From contig JAHBWC010000008.1 in assembly GCA_019637225.1 (NCBI GenBank), positions 62,001 to 126,000 on the forward strand: a stretch of DNA of 64,000 nucleotides. The letters run 5' to 3'. The stretch is from Labilithrix sp. GTDB taxonomy: Bacteria > Myxococcota_A > Polyangia > Polyangiales > Polyangiaceae. The position numbers and the translations under genes were made by a program. The notes under the pieces were generated by a model. The model saw only the letters and a list, made by a program, of their open reading frames with translations, did no database searches and was not told where the DNA came from. Positions 50,616 to 59,977 of the stretch are shown piece after piece. The number at the start of each line of letters is the position of its first letter. The stretch's first letter is position 1.

Positions 50616-50972
50616 ATGAAGACCGTCGCCTCGATGATCGCGCTCGCGGGCCTGGGGCTCGTTGTCGCGTGCGGCAGCAGCTTCCAGCCGCCCACCGATC
50701 GCCTCGCCGCGTCCGAAGCCGCCATCCGCAGCGCGCGTGAGCTCGGCGCCGAGCACAACCCGCAGGCCGCGCTCCACGTGAAGCTCGCAGACGAGCAGGT
50801 CGCTTCCGCGCGCACGTTGATGAGGGACGGCGACAACGAGCGCGCCGACATCGTCCTGCAACGCGCCAAGTCCGACGCCGAGCTCGCGGTCATGCTCACG
50901 CGCGAGCAGGCCGCGAAGACGAGCGCCGATCAGGCCCGGAAGAACCTCGACGACCACAAGGCGGGAAAGTGA
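50616..50972 (+). CDS. DUF4398-type small lipoprotein
   Basis: This 118-residue lipoprotein begins MKTVASMIALAGLG with lipobox LVVACGS. The mature helical domain, about residues 24-105, contains ASEAAIRSARELGAEHNPQ and the matching KLADEQVASARTLMRDGDN, the two-helix pattern of DUF4398 proteins. These are typically paired with OmpA-like lipoproteins in the same operon, as here. The ATG at 50616 is set by a GGAGG five bases upstream; two earlier ATG codons are less well placed. Its stop lies eight bases before the next ATG. Confidence 0.85.
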   Translation: MKTVASMIALAGLGLVVACGSSFQPPTDRLAASEAAIRSARELGAEHNPQAALHVKLADEQVASARTLMRDGDNERADIVLQRAKSDAELAVMLTREQAAKTSADQARKNLDDHKAGK

Positions 50973-50980
50973 GGACGACG

Positions 50981-51916
50981 ATGCGTAGCCAGAACACCAC
51001 CAAGGTCCTCCTCGGCAGCGTCATCGCGTTCGCCCTCGGCGCCATCGCGTGCGGTCCCACGCTCCCGCCGAAGGAGCTCGTCGACGCGCGCAGCGCCTAC
51101 ACGCAGAGCGCGAACGGTCCGGCGGCGGCCGAGACGCCCGCGCAGGTCCACACCGCGAAGACCGCGCTCGACCAGGCGGAGCAGGCGTTCGCGGACGACG
51201 GCGACAAGCCTCACGTGCGCGACCAGGCGTACATCGCGCTCCGCAAGGCGCAGCTCGCGGACGCGAGCGCACAGCTCCAGATCGCGCAGAAGGCGAAGGC
51301 CACGGCGGACCGGGAGGCCCAGGCGCTGCAGGCGGACATGCTCGCGCAGACCCGAACCGACCTCGCGAGCAGCCAGCAGAACCTCTCGAAGACGCAGGAG
51401 CAGCTCGACGCCGAGAAGAAGGCGCGCGCGGAGGCGGAGCGGAAGCACGCGCAGGCGATGAGCGATCTCCAGAAGATCGCGAGCGTCAAGCAAGAGACCC
51501 GCGGGATGGTCATCACGCTCTCGGGCTCGGTCCTCTTCAAGACGAACGAGTCGACGCTCCTCCCCGCCGCCGTCGTGAAGCTGAACGAGGTCGCCGAAGC
51601 GCTCGTCAAGGGCAACCCCGACGCCGACATCACGGTCGAGGGGCACACCGACTCGCAGGGTGCGCGCGACTACAACGTCCAGCTCGGTCAGCGCCGCGCC
51701 GAAGCGGTCAAGGCGCAGCTCGTCGCGCACGGCGTCGCGAGCGACCGGATCAAGGCGATGGGCGTCGGCCCCGATCGCCCCCTCGCCGACAACAAGTCGG
51801 CCGAGGGCCGAGCCAACAACCGCCGCGTCGAGATCATCGTGGACGGCGCGCGAGGCGCGGCGGGGGCTCCTGGGACCCCGGTAGACGCGCCGGCGAGCAC
51901 GACGCCGCGCCGCTGA
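50981..51916 (+). CDS. OmpA-family lipoprotein with DUF4398 domain
   Basis: This 311-residue lipoprotein has lipobox GAIACGP (Cys24), an N-terminal DUF4398-like helical part (about 30-110), a coiled coil rich in Gln, Lys and Ala (about 110-180), and a C-terminal OmpA domain (about 190-295). The OmpA peptidoglycan-binding motifs are ITVEGHTDSQGARDYN and RRAEAVKAQL. A final Ala/Pro tail follows. It tethers the outer membrane to the cell wall. The ATG at 50981 has GAGG six bases before it; a GTG at 50969 would overlap the DUF4398 stop. Probably co-transcribed with that gene. Confidence 0.88.
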   Translation: MRSQNTTKVLLGSVIAFALGAIACGPTLPPKELVDARSAYTQSANGPAAAETPAQVHTAKTALDQAEQAFADDGDKPHVRDQAYIALRKAQLADASAQLQIAQKAKATADREAQALQADMLAQTRTDLASSQQNLSKTQEQLDAEKKARAEAERKHAQAMSDLQKIASVKQETRGMVITLSGSVLFKTNESTLLPAAVVKLNEVAEALVKGNPDADITVEGHTDSQGARDYNVQLGQRRAEAVKAQLVAHGVASDRIKAMGVGPDRPLADNKSAEGRANNRRVEIIVDGARGAAGAPGTPVDAPASTTPRR

Positions 51917-52149
51917 CGGTTCCTCGCGCGAGGGGCGGCGTCCGCGTCGACGTCGCCCTTCGGCGCGACGCCATCCTCCCCGCGGCCCGGCCAGTCACCC
52001 CTCCGGGCGGCCACCCCGCGGAGCCGCCCCGAGGACCGCTCCCATCCACACGGTCGACGGCATCGCACAGTGAAGGGACGGCACGCCACGACGCGCGGCA
52101 GGCCATCCACATCACTGGCGAATGCCATGGTACGCTCGAGAGGCTGCGC

Positions 52150-53823
52150 ATGGCTGGTCAGGACGGAGGAGCGGGTCGGGTCGAGCGGAAGGGCTCGCGC
52201 GATCCTCTCGTGGGGACCGTCATCAACGGCAAGTTCCGCGTCGATCGGGCGATCGCGCGCGGCGGCATGGGGCGCATCTACTACGGCACGCAGGCGCCGC
52301 TCGATCGTCCGGTCGCGCTCAAGATCGTCAAGGCCGACTCGGTGAACGAAGAGGAGTCGCAGTTTCTCAAGCGATTCCTCCTCGAGGCGAGCATCCTCGC
52401 GAAGCTCCAGCACCCGAACGTCGTGACGCTCTTCGACTACGGGCGCATCGAGGGCGCTTCCGTCGAGATGTACTTCATCGCGATGGAGTACCTGGACGGC
52501 GAGACGCTCACCGAGCGGCTCCGCACTCGGGGAGCGCTGCCCACGTTCGAGGCGCTCGCGCTCTTCCGGCAGATCGGGCGCGGGCTCCGCGAGGCGCACA
52601 TGCGCGGGATCGTGCACCGCGATCTCAAGCCTTCGAACATCGTCATCGTGCCCGAGGCCGACGGCGAGATCGTCAAGCTGGTGGACTTCGGCATCGGCAA
52701 GGACGAGCGCGGCGGCGAGGATCTCACGCGCGACGGCGTGCTCGTCGGTACGCCGAAGTACATGGCGCCGGAGCAGTTCGACGGAGCATCGTCCTCCGCG
52801 AGCGACGTCTACGCGCTCGGAATCATCGTCTACCAGCTGCTCACCGGCTCGCTCCCCTTCGCAGGGAGCTCGATGGCGGACTTCATGATCGCGAAGCTCC
52901 AGCACGCGGTCCCGCCGATGCGCGAGGTGAATCCGATCTGCGACGTCACCGAGAGCCTCGAGTCGCTCGTCTACCGGATGCTCGCGCGCCATCCTCAGGA
53001 GCGACCGACGCTCGACGAGGTCTTCGCCCAGCTCGCGCACTGCGAGGAGGAGATCTACGGCTCGTCGGGCGCGCGCCTCGCGCTCACGGGGCACCTGGGC
53101 TTCGCGACGAGCTCGCGTCCGCTCTCCATCGGCGGGCTGCCGGTCTCGCACACCGTCATCGCCCCACAGCCCGCGCTCCACACGCCGCGACCCGCCGGGG
53201 GAAACACGACCTCGGGACCGCCGATCACGGTGCTCACGCCTCGCCCGATGGCAACCTCGGCGCGGCCGGAGACGGCGGGCCGCGCCAGCTTCCCCGTCGC
53301 CGCGCTCGTCGCGCTCCTCCTCATGCTCACGTCGGCGGGGGCGGCGGGTCTCTGGTTCGCGAAGACCCATCTCTTCGCCAAGGACGACGTCCCGGCGGAT
53401 CCGACCCAAGCCGCGTCGGCCACGTCGTCCGCGGCGGCGGCCTCCGCGACGGCGACGGCGACGGCCGCGCCCACGTCCTTCGTCCTCCACCTCGACTCGA
53501 CGCCATCCGGCGCGACGGTCCTCGAAGACGGCAAGGTCCTCGGCGAGACCCCGCTCGACGTCCCGATCGACCGGTCGAGCGTCGCGAACGGCGCGGCGCG
53601 CGGCTTCCAGCTGAAGATGGCCGGCTACACGACCACGGCGTTCGCGCAGGGCTCGTCGGAGGCCGACGTCGCGCACACCGTGCCGCTTGCGCCGGAGACC
53701 GCGCGCACCGTAAAGTCGGGTCCCTCGCACGCGTCGGGCGGCAGCAAGTCGCCGGCGAACGGCGGCGGAAAGGGGCCCTCCACCGGGCCCACCGGCGAGT
53801 CGGACATTCGGCTGAAGAGATGA
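52150..53823 (+). CDS. Transmembrane Ser/Thr protein kinase with periplasmic PEGA domain
   Basis: This 557-residue Hanks-type kinase has its catalytic domain at about 28-300. The ATP loop is IARGGMGRIYYG, the lysine is Lys58 in ALKIV, the catalytic loop is HRDLKPSN (Asp158), the metal site is DFG at 179-181 and the activation segment ends GTPKYMAPEQ. A Pro/Thr-rich linker leads to one membrane segment around FPVAALVALLLMLTSAGAAG (about 380-402). The C-terminal part carries a PEGA domain in the periplasm, with LHLDSTPSGATVLEDGKVLG. GAGAGG lies six bases before the ATG at 52150. Its last codons overlap the start of the TonB receptor gene (ATGA). It may sense that receptor. Confidence 0.9.
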   Translation: MAGQDGGAGRVERKGSRDPLVGTVINGKFRVDRAIARGGMGRIYYGTQAPLDRPVALKIVKADSVNEEESQFLKRFLLEASILAKLQHPNVVTLFDYGRIEGASVEMYFIAMEYLDGETLTERLRTRGALPTFEALALFRQIGRGLREAHMRGIVHRDLKPSNIVIVPEADGEIVKLVDFGIGKDERGGEDLTRDGVLVGTPKYMAPEQFDGASSSASDVYALGIIVYQLLTGSLPFAGSSMADFMIAKLQHAVPPMREVNPICDVTESLESLVYRMLARHPQERPTLDEVFAQLAHCEEEIYGSSGARLALTGHLGFATSSRPLSIGGLPVSHTVIAPQPALHTPRPAGGNTTSGPPITVLTPRPMATSARPETAGRASFPVAALVALLLMLTSAGAAGLWFAKTHLFAKDDVPADPTQAASATSSAAAASATATATAAPTSFVLHLDSTPSGATVLEDGKVLGETPLDVPIDRSSVANGAARGFQLKMAGYTTTAFAQGSSEADVAHTVPLAPETARTVKSGPSHASGGSKSPANGGGKGPSTGPTGESDIRLKR

Positions 53824-56774
53824 CCCTATCGACCTCGAGGAGCCGCTCTAACCTCGCGCTCCTCCTCGTCGTCGCGCTCTTCACGACGATCATGGCTCCC
53901 GGCGTGGCGCGCGCGGACGACGTCGCCGACGAGGCCGATCACCTCTTCACGCTCGGCGCGGAGCACTACCAGTCGAAGGACTACAAGAGCGCGCTCCAGT
54001 ACTTCCTGGCCTCGAACCGCCTCGTTCGAAACCGCAACGTGATGTACAACATCGCGCGGACGTACGAGCACCTCCAGCAGCCGTCCGACGCGTACCGCTA
54101 CTACCAGCGCGCGCTCGAGGGCGAGACCGACAACGCGGTCAAGCAGCGCATCAAGGACTCGATGCAGCGGCTCGGATCGAGCGTCGCGCTGCTCAAGGTC
54201 GAAACCGAGCCTCCCGGCGCCACGCTCTACTTGAGCCGCAAGGACCTCGGCGAGCGCGGAACGGCACCGCAGACGATCGCGCTGACGCCCGGCTCCTACA
54301 CGGTCATCGCCGAGCTCGCCGGCTACGACGACGCGACGTCGAAGGCCGTCGACGTGCGCATCGGCCGGGAGACCGCGATCACGCTGAAGCTCACGCGCGT
54401 CGTCGGGACCCTCCGCGTCATCGGCGCGAAGGGAGCCACGGTCCGCCTCGACGCCGACGACGGGCCCGTGCTCTGCGAAGCGCCGTGCGACGCGCCCGCG
54501 CCTCCGGGGCAGCACGTGCTCATCCTGTCGAAGCCGGGCTTCCGCACGACCCGGCAGAACGTCCAGGTCCGCGCCAACAAGGTCACCGAGGTCACGCCCG
54601 AGATCGAGGCCGAGACCGGCTCGCTCGTCGTGAACGCCGACGAGCGCGACGCCGTGATCGAGATCGACGGCAAGACGATGGGCTTCACGCCGTCGGTGCT
54701 CACCGTCCCCGTCGGCCCCCACGACGTCCGCGTGACGTTGCGGGGCTTCCGCCCCGTCGAGCGCAAGATCGACGTGAGCGCGAACGCCCAGACCGAGCTC
54801 GACCTCCAGCTCGTCAGCGCCGAGGCCGTCGAGGCCGCGTCGCGTGTCTCGGAGCCGATCGAGGACGCGCCCGCGTCCGTCTCGCTCGTCACGAGCCCCG
54901 AGCTCCGCGCGATGCGCTACCCGACCGTCGCCGAGGCCGTGCGTGGCGTCCGCGGTCTCTTCGTCTCGGACGACACCGCCTACAAGACGATCGGCTTTCG
55001 CGGCTTCGGTCGACCCGGCGACTACGGCAACCGCGTCCTCGTCCTCATCGACGGCCATCCGGCCAACGACAACTGGCTCTGGTCCGCGTACACGGGCTAC
55101 GACCTCCGCGCCGACATCGAGGACGTCGAGCGCATCGAGGTCGTGCGCGGCCCCGGATCGGTCCTCTACGGTACCGGCGCGTTCTCGGGCGTCATCAACC
55201 TCATCTCCCACACGCGCGACACCCCCGACGGGCGCGAGGTCGGCGTCTCCGCCGTCGGCGACGGCGTGATGCGCACCCGCGCGCGGCTCACGCACCACTG
55301 GTCGCGCGACGCCGGGGTCACCACCTCGATCGCCCTCGCGAAGGGCGCCGGCCGCGACTTCTTCATCCGCGAGTACGTCCCGGACGGTCCCCCGTCCGTC
55401 GCCGGTCACTCGCGCGGCCTCGACGGCTTCCGCGTCGGCACCTGGAGCGGGCGCGTCTTCTACAAGGCGCTCTCCGCCCAGTGGAGCGTCAACCACCACG
55501 ACAAGGGCATGCCCGCGGGGCAGTTCGACACGCTCTACGGCGACGAGCGGACCCACCAGGCCGATACGCGCGCGTTCGTCGAGGTGAAGCTCGACCCGAA
55601 GCTGAGCGAGCAGGTCACCAGCGTGACCCGCGTTCACGCCAACGCGTTCCTCTACCGCGGGATCTTCGCGCGCTCGCCCGCCGGCGGCGGCATGGAGCGC
55701 AGCACGTACGACGGCGCCTGGGTGGGCGGAGAGCAGCGGCTCATCTACTCGCCGCTCGAGCAGCTCCGCATCACCGGCGGCGGCGAGTTCCAGTACCACG
55801 CGCTCGTCCACCAGCAGGGGTCCGACCAGGTCAACGGGACGTTCTACGACGACAAGGACCCGTTCACCCTCGCCGCCGGTTACGCGCTCGCGGACGTCTC
55901 CCCCACCCGCTCCGTCAAGCTCACCGGCGGCGCGCGCCTCGACTCGTACTCGTTCGCCGACGCGTCGGTGAACCCGCGCCTCGCCGCGATCTTCAAGCCC
56001 TACGCCGGCGGCAACCTCAAGGTGATGGCCGGCAAGGCGTTCCGCGCGCCGAGCGTCTACGAGCTCTACAACAAGGCCGGCGGCGGCCAGCAGCAGAACA
56101 CGAACCTCCGCCCCGAGAACCTCTACTCGGGTGAGGTCGAGTACAGCCACCGCTTCTCGCCGACGGTCATCGCCTCGGCGACCGCGTACGCGAACTACAT
56201 CACGGACCTCATCGCGCTGCGCGATCTCCCCGACGCGACGCCGACGAACCCTTTGTACGCGTACCAGAACACCCGCGCCCCCGTCGGGACGCTGGGGGCC
56301 GAGCTCGAGCTCCGCCGCGAGTGGAAGGAGGGCTGGATGCTCGGCGGCTCGTACTCGTTCCAGAAGAGCCGCTACCTCGCGTCCGACTCGCTCGGCGACT
56401 TCTTCGCGTTCGAGCAGGCCGCGGACCTCCGCGAGGTGCCGAACTCGCCGAACCACCTCGCCTCGCTGAAGGGCGGCGTGCCGATCCTCTCGCGCGCGCT
56501 CATGCTGATGAGCCGCCTCACGTTCGAGGGGCCGCGCTTCGATCGCAACGACACCGAGGGCCCCGGCGAGCCGGCGCAGCGCGCGACGTCGAGCGCCGTC
56601 CTCTGGGACCTCGTCTTCTCGGGCTCCGAGGCGCGCTGGGGGCTGTCCTACGGCGTCGGCGTCTACAACGCGTTCGACGCCCGCTGGCGCGTCCCGGTCA
56701 GCGCCGAGTTCCGGCCCACCACCATGGTGCAGAGCGGCCGCACGCTGCTCGCCTACGCGGCGGTCACGTTCTGA
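53820..56774 (+). CDS. TonB-dependent receptor with N-terminal TPR and PEGA domains
   Basis: This 984-residue outer-membrane protein has a signal peptide (about 1-32, ending GVARADD), a TPR helical part (about 36-110) and three PEGA units (about 120-198, 199-268 and 269-338). These units include EPPGATLYLSRKDLGERG, GQHVLILSKPGFRTTRQN and VIEIDGKTMGFTPSVL. A TonB plug follows (about 345-465), with RIEVVRGPGSVLYGTGAFSG, then a barrel ending in Phe. The three PEGA domains mirror the PEGA of the adjacent kinase. Its ATG at 53820 overlaps the kinase stop (ATGA). The ligand is not known, and no clear TonB box was found. Confidence 0.88.
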   Translation: MTLSTSRSRSNLALLLVVALFTTIMAPGVARADDVADEADHLFTLGAEHYQSKDYKSALQYFLASNRLVRNRNVMYNIARTYEHLQQPSDAYRYYQRALEGETDNAVKQRIKDSMQRLGSSVALLKVETEPPGATLYLSRKDLGERGTAPQTIALTPGSYTVIAELAGYDDATSKAVDVRIGRETAITLKLTRVVGTLRVIGAKGATVRLDADDGPVLCEAPCDAPAPPGQHVLILSKPGFRTTRQNVQVRANKVTEVTPEIEAETGSLVVNADERDAVIEIDGKTMGFTPSVLTVPVGPHDVRVTLRGFRPVERKIDVSANAQTELDLQLVSAEAVEAASRVSEPIEDAPASVSLVTSPELRAMRYPTVAEAVRGVRGLFVSDDTAYKTIGFRGFGRPGDYGNRVLVLIDGHPANDNWLWSAYTGYDLRADIEDVERIEVVRGPGSVLYGTGAFSGVINLISHTRDTPDGREVGVSAVGDGVMRTRARLTHHWSRDAGVTTSIALAKGAGRDFFIREYVPDGPPSVAGHSRGLDGFRVGTWSGRVFYKALSAQWSVNHHDKGMPAGQFDTLYGDERTHQADTRAFVEVKLDPKLSEQVTSVTRVHANAFLYRGIFARSPAGGGMERSTYDGAWVGGEQRLIYSPLEQLRITGGGEFQYHALVHQQGSDQVNGTFYDDKDPFTLAAGYALADVSPTRSVKLTGGARLDSYSFADASVNPRLAAIFKPYAGGNLKVMAGKAFRAPSVYELYNKAGGGQQQNTNLRPENLYSGEVEYSHRFSPTVIASATAYANYITDLIALRDLPDATPTNPLYAYQNTRAPVGTLGAELELRREWKEGWMLGGSYSFQKSRYLASDSLGDFFAFEQAADLREVPNSPNHLASLKGGVPILSRALMLMSRLTFEGPRFDRNDTEGPGEPAQRATSSAVLWDLVFSGSEARWGLSYGVGVYNAFDARWRVPVSAEFRPTTMVQSGRTLLAYAAVTF

Positions 56775-56776
56775 TC

Positions 56777-57214
56777 ATGAAGCGCGCGCCTCGCCTCCCC
56801 GGCCCCGCGCTCCGCCGCGCCGCGCTCGGCGCGCTGACGCTGGCGCTCGTCGCGGCCGCCGCGTGCGAGGGCGCAGGCTCGTACGTCTTCACGGCGCAGA
56901 GGTTCGACGCGAGCGCGGCGTGCCTCGAGCCGTACCGCGCGGTCGAGGTCGTCGAGGGACCGGGCGTCGCCGCGACCTGTCCGGCGAGCTGCCTGACGGT
57001 GGGCGCCGAGGTCTTCGTCACGACGATGTGCCCGCCGCTGCCGACGATCGCGACGGAGCTCGCGGAGGGTGACGAGGCGTGCGTCGCCGCGCGCGCCGCG
57101 CTCGGGACGACCTGCGGGGAGGAGCCGGCGACCGCCACGGACGGCTCGGCTCCGGACGGCTCGGGTCCGAGCGACCTCGACGCGAACGCGGAAGACGCCG
57201 GCGACGGCGCGTGA
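56777..57214 (+). CDS. Small Cys-rich lipoprotein following the TonB receptor
   Basis: This 145-residue protein starts two bases after the TonB receptor stop, so it is in the same operon. It has a signal with lipobox AAAACEGA, a compact domain (about 25-115) with nine cysteines, for example AACLEPYRAVEVVEG, TCPASCLTVG and MCPPLP, and an acidic/Pro/Gly tail. It may sit at the membrane with the receptor as an accessory. No family is recognised. Confidence 0.75.
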   Translation: MKRAPRLPGPALRRAALGALTLALVAAAACEGAGSYVFTAQRFDASAACLEPYRAVEVVEGPGVAATCPASCLTVGAEVFVTTMCPPLPTIATELAEGDEACVAARAALGTTCGEEPATATDGSAPDGSGPSDLDANAEDAGDGA

Positions 57215-57253
57215 CGCTTGACGGCCCACCCCGGGCCGCGACACGGTGCGATC

Positions 57254-58147
57254 GTGCCGACGACGAACCTGAAGGCGAGAAGAGCGACGAGAGCCGACCG
57301 GCCGGCGGCGAAGAGCGGCGCCGTGAAGCGCGACGCGAAGAGCAGCGCCGTGAAGCGCGACGCGGCCACGGTCGCGGTGACGAAGAGGACGACGCAAGGT
57401 GGAGCGGCCAAGCGCGGCGCCGCGAAGGCCTCCGCACCGCGAGGATCCGCGCGGCGCGCCAAGATGGCGCCGCCGGTGGAGACGCTCGACAAGCTCCGCA
57501 CGATCCACCCGGACGCTCACTGCGAGCTGGATCACGACGGCCCGTTTCAGCTCCTCGTCGCGACGGTGCTGAGCGCGCAGACCACAGACGTCAACGTCAA
57601 CAAGGCGACCCCCGGGCTCTTCGCGCGCTTCCCGGACGCAGAGAGCCTCGCCCGCGTCGATCCGAAGGAGGTCGAGCCGCTCGTCTCGACGCTCGGCTTC
57701 TTCCGCCAGAAGGCGAAGAGCCTCGTCGGCCTCTCGAAGATGCTCGTCGAGGACTTCGGCGGCAAGGTCCCGCGTCGGCTCGACGACCTCGTCAAGCTCC
57801 CGGGCGTCGGCCGCAAGACGGCCAACGTCGTGCTCGGCGTGATCTGGAACACCCCGGAGGGCGTGGTCGTCGACACCCACGTCCAGCGTATCTCCCAGCG
57901 GCTCGGCTGGACCAAGAACACCGACGCCGCGAAGATCGAGCAAGACCTGATGCGCTTGATCCCGCGGGAGCAGTGGGACCCGACCTCGCACCTCCTCATC
58001 TTCCACGGGCGCCGGATCTGCTTCGCGCGGAAGCCGAACTGCGAAGGGTGCGGCCTGAGCGAGGTCTGCCCGAGCGCGTTCGAGGCCGAAAATGTCGGCC
58101 GCAAGCCGAAGCGCGATCGGACGGCCTACCTGCAGCGCGAGGACTGA
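57254..58147 (+). CDS. nth: Endonuclease III with basic N-terminal extension
   Basis: This 297-residue base-excision glycosylase and AP lyase removes oxidised pyrimidines. The helix-hairpin-helix reads LPGVGRKTANVVL, holding the catalytic Lys, and the catalytic Asp is in VVVDTHVQR. The iron-sulfur ligands are spaced Cys-x6-Cys-x2-Cys-x5-Cys in the C-terminal CFARKPNCEGCGLSEVC. The first roughly 70 residues are a Lys/Ala/Arg-rich tail with two SAVKRDA repeats, similar to histone H1 tails, absent from most Nth proteins. The start is uncertain: a GTG at 57254 or a TTG at 57218, both in frame. It is 39 bases past the small lipoprotein gene. Confidence 0.9.
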   Translation: MPTTNLKARRATRADRPAAKSGAVKRDAKSSAVKRDAATVAVTKRTTQGGAAKRGAAKASAPRGSARRAKMAPPVETLDKLRTIHPDAHCELDHDGPFQLLVATVLSAQTTDVNVNKATPGLFARFPDAESLARVDPKEVEPLVSTLGFFRQKAKSLVGLSKMLVEDFGGKVPRRLDDLVKLPGVGRKTANVVLGVIWNTPEGVVVDTHVQRISQRLGWTKNTDAAKIEQDLMRLIPREQWDPTSHLLIFHGRRICFARKPNCEGCGLSEVCPSAFEAENVGRKPKRDRTAYLQRED

Positions 58148-58238
58148 GCGCGGACCGAGCTCTGCCGTAATCTCAAGGCGTTGCCTCGCCAACGCTCGTG
58201 CCCCCGGCAGAGCTGCCGTGTACGCTCGTCGTCACCTC

Positions 58239-58742
58239 ATGGGTGCGTTCGAGTTCCTGGCCGAGTTCAAGGCGCTCCACGACAAGGTCAAGAACGGGAC
58301 GCTGCCGACGGCGGATCGACCGCGTTACGAGATGGCGCGGAGCCAGTTCGCCCGCATGGTCCTGGTCGCGCAGCAGCTCGGGCACACCGGGCAGACGCTT
58401 CGCTCGAGCCTGCGCATGGCGAAGATGCTCAAGGTCGAGCTCCGGCCCGACGAGGGCGAGCCCGCCCGCGGATCGACGATCGACCTCGCGTCCGGCGGCT
58501 TCGCGGTCCTCTTGCCGAACGGCCTGCGCGTCGGAAAGAAGGCCGGGTTCACGCTCTACCTTCCCGGAGCCGGCGGCGGGACCGCGCCCATCTCCGGCCG
58601 CGTCGTCGTCGCGAGCTCGCGCCCGCAGACGTCGCTCTTTCGCGTGAGCTTCCACTTCGACAACCTCGAGCCGCGCGCAGCGGAGCAGCTCGACGTCGCC
58701 CTCATCGACGCGGTCCTCGAGCGATTCGCGCACAAGATGTAG
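58239..58742 (+). CDS. PilZ-domain protein
   Basis: This 167-residue cytoplasmic protein begins MGAFEFLAEFKALHDKVK, with a helical start (about 1-60). A PilZ-type beta barrel follows, with a partial cyclic-di-GMP motif STIDLASGGFAVLL near residue 85. The upstream RxxxR is weak (RPDEGEPARGS). It could bind cyclic-di-GMP or be a degenerate PilZ relative. The ATG at 58239 was chosen because the 49 codons upstream are Arg/Ser-rich. It follows nth by 91 bases and converges with meaB. Confidence 0.75.
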   Translation: MGAFEFLAEFKALHDKVKNGTLPTADRPRYEMARSQFARMVLVAQQLGHTGQTLRSSLRMAKMLKVELRPDEGEPARGSTIDLASGGFAVLLPNGLRVGKKAGFTLYLPGAGGGTAPISGRVVVASSRPQTSLFRVSFHFDNLEPRAAEQLDVALIDAVLERFAHKM

Positions 58743-58835
58743 TCCGCACGCCACGAGCGACCGCCGCGCCCCGACCTCGTCACGAAGACGGATCGCGCGG
58801 CGCGGGCGTGCGACGGCCGGTCGTCGTCCGAACGC

Positions 58836-59900
58836 TCAGGAAGACGCCTTGAAGCGCGCGAGGAGCTGCTCGGTGGCGGTGTACGGATCGAGCGCGCGTG
58901 CGTCGACGGCGGCCGCGGCCTCGTCGAGCTCGCGGGCGAGCGCGCTCGTCGCCGCGTCGATGAGCGTCTCGCGGAGAGCTTCGCGCACCTCCTCGACGAG
59001 GCGGGCGCGGCGACGCTCGCGGCCCGCGTCCGTCGTCGCGATCCACGCGTGGTGGGCCTCGAGCGCGCTCACGAGATCGGCGATCCCCTCCCCGCGCGTC
59101 GCGACGCATTTCCGGATCGGCGGCGTCCAGACCTCGCGCGCCGCGTCGCCGGTCGCTTCGGCGCTCGGAAGCGCGTCGATCTTCACGCCGCCGTGGACGA
59201 CGTGTCCGCGCCTCTTGCCCGACGCGACGATCGCCTCGCTGCCGAGGGCGATCATCAGCTCGAGATCGCGCACGGTCGCGTCGGCGCCGTCGCGGTCGGC
59301 CTTGTTCACGGCGAAGACGTCGGCCGTCTCGAGGAGCCCGGCCTTGATCGCCTGCACCTCGTCACCGAGCCCCGGCGCCATCACGACGAGCGTCGAGTGC
59401 GCCGTCCGCGTGATCTCGAGCTCGTCCTGTCCCACGCCGACCGTCTCGACGAGGACGACGTCGAACCCGGCCGCGTCGAGCACGCGCACCATGTCGCGCG
59501 CCGAGCGGGAGAGCCCGCCGAGATGGCCGCGCGTCGCGACCGAGCGGATGAACACGCCGTCGTCGTTCGTGTGCCGGCTCATCCGGATGCGATCGCCAAG
59601 GATCGCGCCGCCCGTGTACGGGCTCGACGGATCGACGCAGAGGACGCCGACCTTCTTGCCCGCCGCGCGCAGCGCCTGGACGAGGCGATCGGTCAGCGTG
59701 GACTTCCCCGCGCCGGGGTTGCCGGTGACGCCGACGACCCACGCCTTGCCGGTGCTCGGGAAGAGCGCCTTCAGGAGCTCGAGGTAGCCGGGGACGCGGT
59801 CGTCGACGTTGCGGAGCGCGCGCGCGACGGCGCGCGTCTCGCCGGCGACGACGCTGGCCGCGAGGACGGACGCCTGGGCCCGAGGATCAGCGGGGGACAT
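58836..59900 (-). CDS. meaB: MeaB-family GTPase (methylmalonyl-CoA mutase chaperone)
   Basis: This 354-residue G-protein protects and reactivates methylmalonyl-CoA mutase and helps load its cobalamin, coupling GTP hydrolysis to the enzyme. The Walker A is GVTGNPGAGKST (about 57-68). Family marks are CVDPSSPYTGGAILGDRIRM, FIRSVATRGHLGGLS, VETVGVGQDELEI and the NKAD base-recognition motif. The mutase genes are not in this window. It is read in the same direction as the TPR gene, which lies 77 bases upstream. Confidence 0.93.
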   Translation of the reverse strand: MSPADPRAQASVLAASVVAGETRAVARALRNVDDRVPGYLELLKALFPSTGKAWVVGVTGNPGAGKSTLTDRLVQALRAAGKKVGVLCVDPSSPYTGGAILGDRIRMSRHTNDDGVFIRSVATRGHLGGLSRSARDMVRVLDAAGFDVVLVETVGVGQDELEITRTAHSTLVVMAPGLGDEVQAIKAGLLETADVFAVNKADRDGADATVRDLELMIALGSEAIVASGKRRGHVVHGGVKIDALPSAEATGDAAREVWTPPIRKCVATRGEGIADLVSALEAHHAWIATTDAGRERRRARLVEEVREALRETLIDAATSALARELDEAAAAVDARALDPYTATEQLLARFKASS

Positions 59901-59977
59901 GACGCCTCCCTCTTAGTACCGCGCGCCCGAAGTTCGTACCGCTTTCGCCCCAATCCCTGCCGCGTGGGCGCCAGGAC

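Noticed and set aside
51049-52149. Long N-terminal extension in frame with the kinase
   Set aside because: It overlaps the OmpA gene in another frame and has shadow composition; the ATG at 52150 with its own ribosome binding site is preferred.
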